DNA from: Notospermus geniculatus
Lineage: Eukaryota; Nemertea; Pilidiophora; Heteronemertea; Lineidae
DNA: 64,000 nucleotides
Assembly (NCBI GenBank): GCA_002633025.1
Contig: NMRB01000468.1
Coordinates: 224,090-288,089, forward strand
Direction of reading: 5' to 3'
Shown here: positions 11,715 through 23,564 of the stretch, piece after piece
Layout: the number at the start of each line of letters is the position of its first letter
Position numbering within the stretch: position 1 is the stretch's first letter
The notes under the pieces: model-generated
What the model saw: only the letters and a program-made list of their open reading frames with translations
Database searches by the model: none
What the model was told of the DNA's origin: nothing
Translations under genes and position numbers: made by a program

Positions 11715-11840
11715 CAGAACGGAGCACAATTGACCTACATACCTTTATGAGCACAAGTCACGCGGAAGGTACGCTCCAATTCATTGCGTATGGTACAGGT
11801 ACGTCACGCGTGTCTTCCGCGCACGATACGCGAATGAAGT
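11715..11840 (+). mobile_element. Tc1-like MITE, left-end fragment
   Basis: CAGAACGGAGCACAATTGAC preceded by TA (11713-11714) matches the terminal repeat of the elements at 43925-44559, 55119-55553 and 59112-59366. The right terminal repeat is missing. Confidence 0.55.
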
Positions 11841-13020
11841 AATATGTCGGTCGATCGGGCAACTGTGCAGAGTACTTCACCTTGCCCCACTCCACCCAGG
11901 TGTATAAATGGGGGTACTGGTCAGAATGATCAGAGTTAGCACTGCATTGAATGAGCAGCTTCTCTGAGTTCTGGTTTTAGAGTGTAAAGGCAGGTGGTAA
12001 CAACTACCGCTGTTGATATCAGACTATGAACGCAAACAAATTTAACTTTTTACTTTTCTCCATGATTCCACTGCAGATGTCGTCATCCTCTTTTTTTTCA
12101 GAGATTGTGACCAATTTCATCTCTACCAAATTCTCCCCATTCAAAGTCATCACCGTAATTATCTTACTAGTATGAAAGGACTGATCTTACTACAAAAAGA
12201 CCCCTTACAATAGCCACTCAACCTTCAGGAACTTCATCGTTTATTTAGACGTCCATTGCCCCAGCAACGGAACCTTCCCCGCCGAGTCCGCATGTTGATT
12301 TCATCCAGAAGAGAAAGACGTTTACAACCTTATGAAATGACCGTCTCACAACCAGGATATTCATTATTTATTCAAACGCTTCACAACATCCACCATTCAA
12401 CATTTATTTATAATATTCTCCCAATAATTCCATCTTTGTATGAAGATACGCACGCACGAGTCACCAGACAATGATTCCATTTTTGTTCTGTCTTAATCTG
12501 TGATAATTGCCTTTTGAATGTTTTGCCGATGCACGCGGACAAGAGCCTCACTTTGGTTTGTTACGCTCAAGTGAGTTTGTATCGCGAGTCTCGTAAGAAA
12601 AACACATCATTTTGATATTTTTGCGTTTTGTGTACGAGACTCGCTCAAAACAGAGGATTACTTCAGGCATCAATGGCAACGCTTCCATTTTGACATAAAT
12701 AACAGCATCATGATCTGCATTATCAGTTCTGCACAGGTGATTTTCAATACAAAATATCAAACACTATTACAACTTGGCTGAGTATTTAACACAGGTACGG
12801 ATTAAAAGAAATTTTTTATAGACTTCTTTTTTATGAAACGCTGAATCCATTCATTTTTTGACCATGTTATCAAAACATGATTTTTATACAAAAGGTTGGC
12901 TGAAATAAAACAGGAATGAGAAAATCTGCTTCAGGAATCAATGGAAGACATTACTACCATTAGAGGCCACCACCAGTTAGCGGTCCTCAGACGGTCATGG
13001 AATTTGAAGTCAATTTGGCA
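11841..13020. other. unique DNA, no gene seen
   Basis: About 1.2 kb with no supported exon. A short imperfect inverted repeat (GCGAGTCTCGTA against TACGAGACTCGC) lies at about 12580-12650. Confidence 0.4.
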
Positions 13021-13026
13021 TCTAAA

Positions 13027-13182
13027 GCCGCCCATACACATTCAATATTATTGCACAACATGAGGACCAAAATGGGCAATATTGTTGCCAATCTTTCTTC
13101 CACAGTGACCCCTCATGCCAGAAACACATGCCCCTATTTTGGGTCCCATATTGTGCAATAATATTGATTGTGTATGGTCCGC
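13027..13182 (-). mobile_element. TTAA-family MITE
   Basis: Foldback element with terminal repeat GCCGCCCATACAC and inner block TTCAATATTATTGCACAA mirrored at the right end. The right flank is TTAA (13183-13186), the left flank a degraded CTAA. It is the same family as 21334-21632, 39362-39667 and 50694-50802. Confidence 0.8.
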
Positions 13183-13219
13183 TTAAGTGTCCTCTTCAGT
13201 GTCTATTCATTCAATCAAA

Positions 13220-13505
13220 CAGTTTGATTGGTCAATGTGAACATCCTAATCATCATTCATCACCACAAACACTCTGATTGGTTCACCGACTCCAACCAGC
13301 ATTTTGAATGGTCCACATTTCATACTATTACTACTGGACATTTGATTGGTTCATTTATTGCAGTGGTAAACACATTGATTGGTCTATTCAAAGAGGAATG
13401 CTGATTGGTCCATTCATCTCAACAAACTTTCTGATTGGTCAATTCATTCAATGTGAGAAGTTCTATGATTGGTTAGATTTGACCATCAGACATGCGAACC
13501 AATCA
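13220..13505 (+). repeat. degenerate CCAAT-box (TGATTGGT) cluster
   Basis: GATTGGT occurs at about 13226, 13276, 13344, 13377, 13403, 13433 and 13467, with a GAATGGT variant near 13306 and one inverted copy (ACCAATCA) near 13498. Spacing is 26-50 bp, and a loose consensus TGATTGGTCCATTCAT is visible. This is the inverted CCAAT motif bound by NF-Y in animals. It may simply be a decayed minisatellite. Confidence 0.6.
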
Positions 13506-13525
13506 GGAATGACTGCATGTCAACA

Positions 13526-13905
13526 TGAAATGGTCCATGGACCATGTGCTCACTGGGTTGGACATAATAGTCTTATGACAGAGGGAGGTACATATCAGTT
13601 ATGAGGAATCTGGGTCAAGTCATTCCCAGGTAGGACTTTGATGATTTTTGGGTTATGCCACCTGGCGGCCATATTGGATGTCCGATCGGGCTGGAACTTC
13701 ACATGCACATAAAGGTCATCTGCAGGGGGCCACATAGCACATTGGAGCACTTTGGGCCAAATCGTTCCTGAGTTACAGCACTTTGATTATTTTCGGGTTA
13801 CGCCACCTGGCGGCCATATTGGATGTCCGATCAGGCCGAAACTTCACATGGACATAAAGGTCATCTGCAGGGGGCCACATAGCACATTGGGGTGCTTTGG
13901 GTCAA
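13526..13905 (+). mobile_element. 143-bp-unit repeat element, 5' part
   Basis: Starts ATGGTCCATGGACCATGTGC and runs into 'CCACCTGGCGGCCATATTGG' units. The same element occurs more completely at 30862-31940. This copy is cut off at an ambiguous base (13906), where the assembly jumps to sequence without the insertion. Confidence 0.8.
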
Positions 13906-13974
13906 NAAGTTCTATGATTGGTTAGATTTGACCATCAGACATGCGAACCAATCAGGAACGACTGCATGTCAACA
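13906..13974. other. single-N join with 68-bp duplicated overlap
   Basis: The base at 13906 is N. The next 68 bases (13907-13974) repeat 13458-13525 with one difference seen (GGAATGACT against GGAACGACT). After the overlap one version enters the repeat element and the other continues into unique DNA. This is a concatenation of an insertion-bearing and an insertion-free version. Confidence 0.9.
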
Positions 13975-15453
13975 AAATGAAGTAAATGGGGTCTGTATAA
14001 AACACATACCCTGCCGGGTTTAAGGGTATGAGAGGTAATGTAACGGGTCGGTATAAAATGAGGAATCCATCTGATGAGAAATGGAAAGTTAATAGGGTCA
14101 TAATAAAACTAGGAATCCAGTCGAGACACTTGAAACAAATCACAGACTGATTAATGGTGATTCTGCCGGGGCGATTTACGCTCCCAAATTAGACGATCCA
14201 ATAAACCAAATTGGTTGATGTGCCATCATAATAGAGACAGACGTTGCTATTTATTCACGCTAATTGCCATGTCTTAGCACATCTTAGCGTGGCAATCAAC
14301 GCTAACGTCCCAGTGAATTATGGGACTTAGTCTAAGCATCTTGTATTGTCTCCGAGATAACGACCGGAAAATTTTTTGGCGCATATCTGTAAGACGGTTA
14401 TTGATTGGTCGGTTTGAATAAGTACGGCGACCTCAACGAGGAAGCCATGATTAGGAGATAAATTGCTTATTATATCCCTGTATAAATATTTCACTATCCC
14501 ATAATCATATTTACCGAGCTTTCTAAAGATGATATTAGCAGAAGTCAGCGCGTTATTCGCGTCGGAACACGATGTCGTCAGCGGGTGTGGTTTCCCACGA
14601 TTCGTTGACATGCAACCCTGACATCAAAACATCGCCGTATCAGTTTGAATTAATATCTTCGTATGTTACCAAGACGACGGAGGTATGAAGTGGTGAGCGG
14701 AAAGGAATTAATTGCAGCTTAAAGAATGCATGATGCTGTCTTTGTCTTTTGTGGCGAATCGGAGAGGAGATTGCTACAAGAACATGACGCGTAAGTGCAA
14801 CGTCGAGTGGCCAACTAAAATGCCCTTAGGTTCACGATTCTGATCTTTGTAAAGGTAATCAGACAACAATTAATTTATTTTTCCAAATCGTTTTTCCTCA
14901 AAAGCGTTAAATAACCTCAGTGATCGTCTTCAAATTGCTCCATCGTTAGCGGAACAAAAAATTGCATTCTTGAGAATGGCAAGTGTTTCAAAATTATTCA
15001 ATGATTAGTTTGAATAATGCCGTTTGCTTCAGGATGGACCCTCCAGATGATTTTTAATGACCACTAAACTGGGCAGAAGTCACCATTAAAATGGTCCTTT
15101 TTGTGTGAGTGCCATGGTATTAGTCTTCTTCAAGACCTCACGCTTGGTGGAGAGCGACGCCGGGACGTGACATTTGACAATGTCACGATTCAAGTGATGC
15201 GAAAGACCAGAGTACCTCCGAGCAGAAAAAAAGAATTTATTCCCATCTGATTCTGATTTTGAGCACCTCTTCTCATCACCATAATGGTTGTAGCCGAGAG
15301 GTTTGTCTTCAAATGTGATCATATTCCAAAAGGTTTTTGATGTTAATGGCCCTCTGAGGAGGACCTTAACATGCGAGTCCAGGAGGACCTTAACATGCGA
15401 GTCCATCTCGAAGAACTTCCCCAAGATTGTGTTCTTGTATTGTAAAATATTAG
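13975..15453. other. unique DNA, no gene seen
   Basis: About 1.5 kb without a supported gene. A 24-bp direct repeat (core AGGAGGACCTTAACATGCGA) is at 15355-15402. A minus-strand frame of 132 codons at 15086-15484 spans it and has no recognisable domain. Confidence 0.4.
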
Positions 15454-15455
15454 TA

Positions 15456-15630
15456 CAGTGCACCCTTGCTCTTACGAACCTCACGAACTACCGGATATTG
15501 GGACAAACCCAACGTCTGGCTCCCAAAATTTCATGACATGTATGTAAATCCTGCTCGCTATTACGAACTCCGCATTAGTACGAACTTAACCCTTGGACCC
15601 CTAAGGGTTCGTAATACTGAGGGAGGACTG
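15456..15630 (+). mobile_element. pogo/Tc1-like MITE, 175 bp
   Basis: Starts CAGTGCACCCTTGCTCTTAC and ends CTGAGGGAGGACTG, with TA on both sides (15454-15455, 15631-15632). Internal CTTACGAACCTC and GTTCGTAATA blocks are mirrored. A closely related copy is at 36982-37155. Confidence 0.85.
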
Positions 15631-15639
15631 TATTAGATT

Positions 15640-15903
15640 TTTTTGTCAAGCCCCAAGTCAAAGCATTTTTGGCCCTAGTAAGTATGGAAGAGGCCACCTC
15701 AAGCTACTCATTTCCTCACTTGGATGGAGTCTTTTACCGGCTACTTAGTGCCCTTGTAAAGGTCCGAGGTACAAAGCATGGCTCACTGTCCCTTGTGACA
15801 GATGCAAAGAGCCAGGGATGATAAATGCCATCGGGGCCAGGCTGGACTCAAACCCGGGACTTGCTACTTGCTGGACATGAAAACCACTAGGCCATAAGGA
15901 ATC
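15640..15903 (-). mobile_element. SINE-A, near full length
   Basis: Read on the minus strand: tRNA-like head with TGGCCTAGTGGTTTTCATG (A-box region) and a GGGTTTGAGTCC B-box-like block, then 'CCTGGCTCTTTGCAT', a body with AAAGACTCCATCCAAGTGAG and a CTTGGGGCTTGAC end. The internal sequence is diverged. Confidence 0.8.
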
Positions 15904-16553
15904 CTCATCCAGACGCAGAGAACACAGAACTTGCAGCTAAATCACCTTTTGTTGACCAAACACCACTTCTCACAGGCTAAGAAATCCCAGCCAATCCATC
16001 ACTCACAGACGCTTTCCATACAAAGTGTCCGTGACTTTTTTCACATCCAAACTTTTCCTTTTTTATCATGTCAAAATCTGCTGTCATCGTCAAAAAATCA
16101 CCATCAAAAGCTGGCGTTTTTTTCCACCGAGTTTGACAGCAACAGGTCTCTGTCACATGAGTTTTTGTCAAATGGCGGCACTTAATACAGCAAATCATAC
16201 AAATTACTGAACTTTCAAAACTCGATTTCAGTCATTCATTCTTTATTTACAGACAAATTGCTTTGTGCATTTTTGGTGAATGTCGCTTTTTTGTACACGT
16301 TTTTTTCCAACTTTCCCCAGGAAAGAGATGCTGGTACCATCATATCACGGACACACAGAACACAATACGAAATACATGCAAACAATATCTATTCAACATA
16401 TGAAGATAACATATACTACATTTCAAGCTGTGACATTATTTACAATTCAGGGATATATTTTTGAAAACTTTCAGCATTATTTCAATAAAGCCACACGCCC
16501 AAGAGTATCAGTAAGGAAGGCGCCAAAAAACAGCTGTTTTGGTCACCATTAAC

Positions 16554-17055
16554 TGATAGCCTAGTGGTTATCATGTCTGCTTAGAAAGCAGCAGGTCCTG
16601 GGTTCAAATCCAGCAGGGATGATATGGGATATCATCCCTGGCTCTTCACGTTCGTCGCATGGGACAGTAGCCGTGAACCTTGTACTTCGTACCTTGAGCT
16701 TTTGCAAGGGCAAGTAAAAGACCCCATTCAAGTGAGGAACACGAGTAGCTTGAGATGTCCTCTTTTATACTTAATGCACTGTCACACTGAGCTAGTTCTC
16801 AAAACGTCCTGTTCCGTCCTAAAAAAATCGTAAAATAGGCTAGAACGTGTAATGTTGGCCAAATAATGTCTCGAAGTACTGGAGCACCCTTTCCGTCAAA
16901 GCCCGCCCATGAAGTTCGTCAAAAGACTCTAAAAAGTTGCCACTACGTCCACTCCGCAATATTTTCAAGAACATACTGAGAATAGCTCAGTGTGATGGGG
17001 GCATTACCAGGGCCGACAATGCTATGGCTTCGGCCCTGATTGAAAAATCAAATAG
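16554..17055 (+). mobile_element. SINE-A, split by a MITE
   Basis: tRNA-like head with TAGCCTAGTGGTTATCATG and B-box GGTTCAAATCC, then the usual body up to ATACTTA at 16783. The 3' end (TTACCAGGGCC...GGCTTCGGCCCTGATTG) resumes at about 17006. The intervening bases are a separate inverted-repeat element. Confidence 0.85.
16784..17003 (+). mobile_element. MITE nested in SINE, TTA duplication
   Basis: Ends CACTGTCACACTGAGCTAG and CTCAGTGTGATGGGG are inverted repeats. The SINE sequence on both sides shares TTA, suggesting a 3-bp target duplication as in PIF/Harbinger elements. A reverse-oriented relative is at 30427-30678. Confidence 0.65.
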
Positions 17056-17059
17056 TTCT

Positions 17060-18185
17060 AAAACACAACATCTTTGACTTCCAATATCCTGATAGTTTAT
17101 GGTCCTTTAAATTAGCCTAACACCATCCTGATCATCATTAGTGGTCTTACCAGTCCTCACATTTGCCCGCAGGATGGATTTCAAAAGGAGCCGTGAGCAC
17201 AAAGAATGATATGGTGGGTGATTACGTCTATGACCATGTCCACGATGTGATTAATTCCCAAACATATAACTCCGACAACGATAGTAAAATAATGAATTTT
17301 CAGTCATCAATAATGCTTCTATCACACACGTCATATTCAAATGACGAAGACCGTGTTGTTGATGTCTATATTGTACTCGATGTTAGGGGATGCTTGATCA
17401 GGTTAGATTGGAACGTGGTCGACCATGTCTAGTTTCTAATCAGCATCTTTCTGAGTGCTCAACAACTGACATCACTATTGCATTTAAGTTTCTTAATAAA
17501 TTTTGATTCATCAGTATTGAGTAGGCCATTAGCAGGTGAGCGGCAGTGTCCGTCTCACCTTGACTTGGACGCAATCATGTGTACACAATACACATGAACT
17601 CTATATAGAAATTTGTCAAACTTGGCCTGAACTGATGAAGTAATTTCTTGATCAGAACCTCATCCAGTTTGTCTCGTATTGACAGGTGAATCTATTTTCA
17701 CATTTACCTCATGCTGGTTATTGTGACTTTGGTCTCAATCATTATGATTTCACCACCGAATACTTAGCAGGTGTGGTGATAATGTTAGACAACATGCAAA
17801 GAAATCGCATCAAAAGTGAAATTTGATATTAAGATCATGTGATTAAATTCTTCAAATTGAATAATCATTTTCAGTCAATTCCTTTTTTGATGGGAAATAA
17901 TACAAGTTGTGAAGTCCCGCTGTTTATGAGCAGTGGAATGAAAATGTCTTTTGAGTTTGACTTTATACATTCGAAACCAGTCGGAAGTCACTCTGAGGTT
18001 GGCAGGTTGGGACTGAATAATCTGTCAATTTCAGTATTGTCTGTTGTGAAATCTGAGTGATTTCTATTTCTTTCTTTATCTCCTGGTGTCATCTCAGTAT
18101 GGCTCATTTTCCATGCGACTTCCGACTGGTTTTGTGGTGGAGGGTCACATATGAAAGAAAGAAGAGTTCGGATTTGAGGCCGAAC
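17060..18185. other. unique DNA, no gene seen
   Basis: No supported exon. Frames at 17163-17432 and 17839-18060 have ordinary composition, no known motif and no clear splice context. Confidence 0.4.
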
Positions 18186-18187
18186 CC

Positions 18188-18398
18188 TGGTAGCCTAGTG
18201 GTTATCACGTCTGCTTAGCAACCTCCAGGTCCCATGTTCAAATCCTGGGCCATATCGCATTAATCATCCCTGGCTGTTTACATCCATTGCTTGGGATAGT
18301 AAGTGCCATGGTGCCTTTACTTGTACCTTGTGCCTTTGCAGGGGCAAGTAAAAGATCCCATCCATGTGAAGCACTTTTATCATAATTACAAACTCTTC
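18188..18398 (+). mobile_element. SINE-A, 3' truncated
   Basis: tRNA-like head with TAGCCTAGTGGTTATCACG and GTTCAAATCC, then the body to AAAGATCCCATCCATGTGAA. The last third is absent. Confidence 0.8.
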
Positions 18399-18739
18399 AA
18401 GCAGGCAATTCTTTCTTCTTCAATGATTAGATCCCCTCTAAGATGCTGAATATTTCATCTCAGAATACAGACCACGATTATGATAGCCAGGACATGCAAC
18501 ATCAGCCTAAATTATTCATCCATCGAACATCTCAAGCAGAACATCTCGGCAGGCAAGGAATCCTGGGATATTTATTACCGGAGAGCCGCCAACTGTCCAT
18601 CAGCAATAATGTCTTACACGACTGTAAAACCCAAGAAATGATTTGGGTCTCCTGCAGGATTCATGACCACAGGACCTGGAGATGGACTTTTAAATCTTGT
18701 GAGTGGTGGGTGTCAGCATTAAAGCTGACCACTTGCCTT

Positions 18740-19215
18740 TCTTTGCCTTCATATTCTTGTTGACATCAGGTCTTTGTTTACATCTTGCCTTAGCCTTCAT
18801 TTTCCTGTTTACATCAGGCCTTTGTTTACATCTTGCCTTAGCCTTCATTTTCCTGTTTACATCAGGCCTTTGCCTTCATTTTCCTGTTTACATTAGGCCT
18901 GTTTACATCTTTGCCATCATTTTCCTGTTTAGATCAAGTCTGTTTAATCTTGCCTTTGCCTTCATTTTCCTGTTTACATCAGGCCTTTGTTTACATCTTA
19001 CCTTTGCGTTCATTTTCCTGTTTACATCAGGCTTTTGTTTACATCTTTGCCTTCATTTTCCTGTTTACATCAGGCCTTTGTTTAATCTTGCCTTTGCCTT
19101 CATTTTCCTGTTTAATACATCAGGCTTTTGTTTACATCTTTGCCTTCATTTTCCTGTTTACATCAGGCTTTTGTTTACATCTTTGCCTTCATTTTCCTGT
19201 TTACATCAGGCCTTA
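18740..19215. repeat. 48-bp minisatellite, variable length
   Basis: Repeated blocks of CCTTCATTTTCCTGTTTACA and TCAGGCCTTTGTTTACATCT. The full unit is 48 bp, and several shortened units lack one TTTACATCTTG segment. Its 48-bp period is a multiple of three, so a long Phe/Leu-rich open frame results. I do not regard it as a protein. Confidence 0.9.
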
Positions 19216-21333
19216 CTGGATGGAATACTGACGTCTTGCCATGAATGGTTTAACCCTCGAACCGCTGAATTTTTTCTGATCAGTCCTAATGAATATTAAT
19301 ATCGTACGTTTTCGTACGATCAGCGGTTGAAGGGTCAATGAACATTTTCTCCTTCAGCCTCTTTTGTAATCATGCACCTCCCTGTAATGACAACCCTGAA
19401 TCTTGCCACCAAAAGTCCATTAGCTAAAAACGATCGCCATCATTTCTGGACCTTCATGGTCATCTCTCAGCTATTCAACCCTTTATGGGGATTGTATTCA
19501 AAGTAAACCCATACACTCTATTTGACACCCAAATTAATCAAATTTGAAATGAACTCCAGAGATAATTGACAGTAATTAAACAGCTCAATCTATCATCCAA
19601 TTAAATTAGCATAAAGTGATTCCAAAATGGATAATTAGAAAACTTTACTTAATTTATCACTAATGGCCCAAGTTAAATAAGGCAATTAGCATATAGAACT
19701 CATTCCAAAATGGTGAAACATTTTTATTTAAAAGATGATGAAAAGATAAACATGTTAAAAAGCATCAGCGCCCACATCACAGGTGACGCCCATTTTGGTC
19801 GCGTCTCAAGAACAGATTTTTAATGGCAACACTGATTTTTTCAGCTTCACCACATTCTGAATGGACCCCAAGCCGGTGCATCAATTTTACTGGTCGGCCG
19901 AAGAATCTTGTGGCTGACCTGAGACACTGATGATTATCTTATGCTAATTTACGATGATTATGGTGTAATTTACTGTCTTTGTTACACTGGGATCTTCACG
20001 ATCTCGGACATGACGAAATTTTTTCTCACTCTCTACTGATGTCTTGAAGGTGAAGTTTCTTAGAAGAGACTCCCTGTTGTTTTTTATGTAAAATTGTATA
20101 AAAGTGGAATGTCCATTATTTTCACAAAATCCACATATTCAGAGGTGGCCTGAGCTGATACCCTATTTGTGACAATCCAATCGTCTTTCTGTGAGAAACC
20201 TCAGTCGAGATCTTCCATCTTGCTTTTTTCTTTCGACCATGGCTGACCTCTCAAACGCCGCAGTATATCAGCCGATGAAGAACTCCATGTCTCGTTTGAT
20301 TACCGCCGGCCCCTAACGTCCGGGAAAGTAGCTGAGACTCCGCCACCTGTCACTGAGTGGCCATTACATCTTCCATATTGTTGACAACGCTGCGTTCTTA
20401 AAACGTCTCTGGATTATTACCCAGCGTCCTCGGCAATTATTACTTCACAGAAACGGACGAGAGTAAATCACAAAACTGACCACTCCGATTTGGGATTTTC
20501 TCCTCAAGTCAACAAGTTGACATGAAAGTGGCCTCATCTCAGATCCAATTGAGGCTGCGATCTCTACTTAGCGCATTTAATATCTCATAAGAACGCGGGC
20601 CACTTCTCCCCTCATTTTCAGTCTCTGTTTGCCCTAATCCTCGACGAAGATCTTTATGGGAAATGAACAGGTTCGCGATTCGTCTTGGTAACTTAATACA
20701 CGGACGTCTCAATATTGCCCAATATGGCCGACATGCAATATTAAGATTTAATAAGAAGAATGACAAGCGACCATTTCTCTAAATCACATGTCACTACGCC
20801 GACCGGGGTAATCTATCTATTAAACCACTTAAGCTACAGGGTTAGATATCGGATCGGACGCACATTTAACGCCACGGTTCGCCATCGCGGGTTGATCAAA
20901 TATTTATGCCGTTGAGATGGGTAGATTGTCCGATTTCTGCGTGGATGGTCCTTATGATGAGATGAGATGGCACAATCTGAACATCGGGGCTGGCATCATT
21001 CATTCTCAAGATTCGATAAGATTACACGGCCGTCAGGAGGCAAATAAACAAAATCAAAGAAACGTTCTTAACTCATTCTGTGCAGCCTTCATGCTGACAA
21101 ATATCTTAAGGCACACACACCAAAACTAGATTAGAGGCATTTTGCGGTTCCCAGAAGTTAATGGCTTCAACGCCATTTCAACGAAGCGTCCACACGGAAA
21201 TTGCGCGAGAGAAACCGCATGCCGCACGATTTCTGTGTGGATACTTCTGAAGTAGCATTGAAGTCATTGGCTTGCGGGAACGCATTGCCGAATGCATCAG
21301 AATCTGGTACTATTTTTTGCTTCCCTGAAACAA
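19216..21333. other. unique DNA, no gene seen
   Basis: About 2.1 kb without a supported gene. A 25-codon frame starting with a good Kozak context (ACCATGG at 20239) is too short to call. Confidence 0.4.
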
Positions 21334-21632
21334 AGCCGCCCATACACGATCAATATTATTGCACAATATGGGCCCAAAATAGGGGCATGTGCTGGCATGA
21401 TGGTAGAAGAAAGATTGGCAATATTGCTCATTTTGATCCTCATATTGTGCAATAATATTGAACACGTATGGGCCACTTTAAGCAGGTCATACACAATCAA
21501 TACTATTGCACAAAATGGGGCTGAAAATAGGGGCATGTGCTTCTGACATGATGGGTGGAAGAAAGATTGGCAATAATATTGCCAATTTTGCTCCTCATAT
21601 TGTGCAATAATATTGAACGTGTATGGGCCACT
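21334..21632 (-). mobile_element. two TTAA-family MITEs sharing one TTAA
   Basis: Element one (21334-21477) and element two (21482-21632) are each foldbacks with CAATATTATTGCACAAT-type arms. They abut with a single TTAA (21478-21481) between them. TTAA duplication fits piggyBac-like or Kolobok-like families (inference). Neither encodes protein. Confidence 0.85.
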
Positions 21633-22234
21633 TCAGTTACTCCAAGACAGTGAAATTCTCTCTATTTATCAGCTGTGACTTTGCCACAACCAAAAATGCC
21701 TTTTTGACCAGAAGTTCCGCCTGCCCTTTTTTGTGTCAGGTAAACGCCCTGCCCTTTTGAAATCCTAGCAGAAACACTACTGTCAATCCCTGTCGCTCGT
21801 ATCATTAATTCAAAAGGAGGGAAGGATGATTTAATCTTTGACACTGTTTAATCTCATTGCGGTTATTGAGTCTTGCACCCACCATGAACTCTTGCGACAG
21901 ATTATCAAGACAATCGCCGCAGCGGACATTGTGGTCCACAGGGACATATCATTGCCAGCCAATCACAATGCTCCTCGATCTCCCAATATGACTCTTTGAC
22001 TTCTACCATCTGGTTTTCACTATAAAGACGTGAAATACTCCCACTTCTGAATTTAATCAAGAAATATAATTTGGAAACAAATAATTGTATTTTATTGATG
22101 TAGGATTGAGGCTGCACAAGTTTGAAATGTGTTGTGAAGACATCGACATCGATTAATTTAAAAATATTATCTCAGGAGTGCAAGCGCCCACTTAGGGCAT
22201 TATAGCTACTCATCAAACAATACTGGACGGTATT
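21633..22234. other. unique DNA, no gene seen
   Basis: No exon, RNA gene or repeat recognised. Confidence 0.4.
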
Positions 22235-22392
22235 AACGATATGTAGGAGGAAACCGGAGCCCCGGAGGAAACCTACGATGTCGAGGAGAGATCGCCCTCT
22301 CTACCACATAAAGTCACTTGCACGACCCGGGGATCGAACCTGCAAACTTAGTGGTGGCAGGCGCCGATGTTTCCATTGCGCCAACCCGACAT
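22235..22392 (-). mobile_element. tRNA-derived SINE (SINE-B)
   Basis: Minus strand: tRNA-like head GGGTTGGCGCAATGGAAACA, B-box GGTTCGATCCCC, then a body with GTGGTAGAGAGGGCGATCTC and CTCCGGTTTCCTCC. Weaker relatives are at 10530-10625, 44575-44690 and 55580-55670. Confidence 0.7.
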
Positions 22393-22399
22393 CGATGGG

Positions 22400-23111
22400 C
22401 TGTCAGAGAGTGGCACAGTCTGAAAACCCAGCCAAAGTTGCTGGGGAGTGACATAGGCCTTGATCATATCTGCCCTTCGTTGCACAATCGATAAGACTTT
22501 ATTTGGCACTGTTAGACCATCGTCTTTTCATTTTAATGACACTTCCTACATAACCTATTCACCCTGTGGTGTTCAGCAGCTTTGGCCGGGTTTTGCCAGA
22601 CTTGGTCACGTTTAAACAAAAGACTCACAACCCTTCAGTGATATCAAACGGTGACTTCAATAACATCAACTTTGATGTTATCAAGTGCAAATTTTGCCCA
22701 CCACTATTCACTCCACCCCGAATAAAACTCACCTCATTCACGCCAATCCAATCAAGCGAAAATCTAATTGTTCTGGCCTGATGAATTCCTTTGATTAGTA
22801 CCTCCATCCCTCTCAATCTCATTCTCATTTTTGTCTTATTTTCACCGGATATTGACTCCTGGCATCTGCTTTCACCAAAACTTGATGAAAAGCTCATTTA
22901 TATCAATATCAGTAATCACAATTATCTCATCCCCGCCCGTAATTTCTCATAGGGGTTGTTAATTACAGCGCCCCCATTCACCGTCACGTGCGGCGAAAAT
23001 ATTTCATATGTTCCAAAAAATCTGTAATTATTCAATGCAATTTTTACACCGTGACAGGTAAATTTATGGATAACTTTGTCACAAGTTTTTTGTTACGATT
23101 GTGCAATTATT
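22400..23111. other. unique DNA, no gene seen
   Basis: No exon or repeat recognised before the gap. Confidence 0.4.
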
Positions 23112-23236
23112 NNNNNNNNNNNNNNNNNNNNNNNNNNNNNNNNNNNNNNNNNNNNNNNNNNNNNNNNNNNNNNNNNNNNNNNNNNNNNNNNNNNNNNNNN
23201 NNNNNNNNNNNNNNNNNNNNNNNNNNNNNNNNNNNN
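23112..23236. other. assembly gap (125 N)
   Basis: A run of 125 undetermined bases followed at once by eight G residues. Frames crossing it are not real. Confidence 0.99.
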
Positions 23237-23329
23237 GGGGGGGGACTCATTTCTAGTTTGCATAGTACCTGGCCTTATGTACAGTACCAAGAGTTTCATC
23301 TCCAGGTATAAATTTTACTGGTAAGTAGC

Positions 23330-23500
23330 CAGGTCCAACAAGGGGGGCGCACCCACCGCATGCCCCCCTTTCGGCCAACATATCTGTAAAATCGACCGTG
23401 AAATTCTGAAATTTGGAGCAAATTATTGAAATTCACCGCAGATTTCAATGTTTCTAGCACAGTGCGCCTCCTCTTTCCCGAAATCGTGGATCTGTCCCTG
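23330..23500 (-). mobile_element. 5-bp-TSD family element, degraded ends
   Basis: Body GGGGGGCGCACC, TCTGTAAAATCGACCGTGAA and CACCGCAGATTTCAATGTTT matches the copies at 26457-26623, 27508-27680, 42280-42425 and others. The right end is GATCTGTCCCTG. The left end is shortened and no clean duplication is visible. Confidence 0.7.
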
Positions 23501-23564
23501 GATAATAGTATAGATGCAAACATTTTCTCCAAACTTTTTACAAAATATGTATCACCATATCACA

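Noticed and set aside
18703-19299. 198-codon open frame rich in Phe/Leu
   Set aside because: It is a read-through of the 48-bp minisatellite; other frames are open there too.
20239-20316. 25-codon frame with a strong Kozak start
   Set aside because: Too short, no homologue recognised, and no supporting exon structure.
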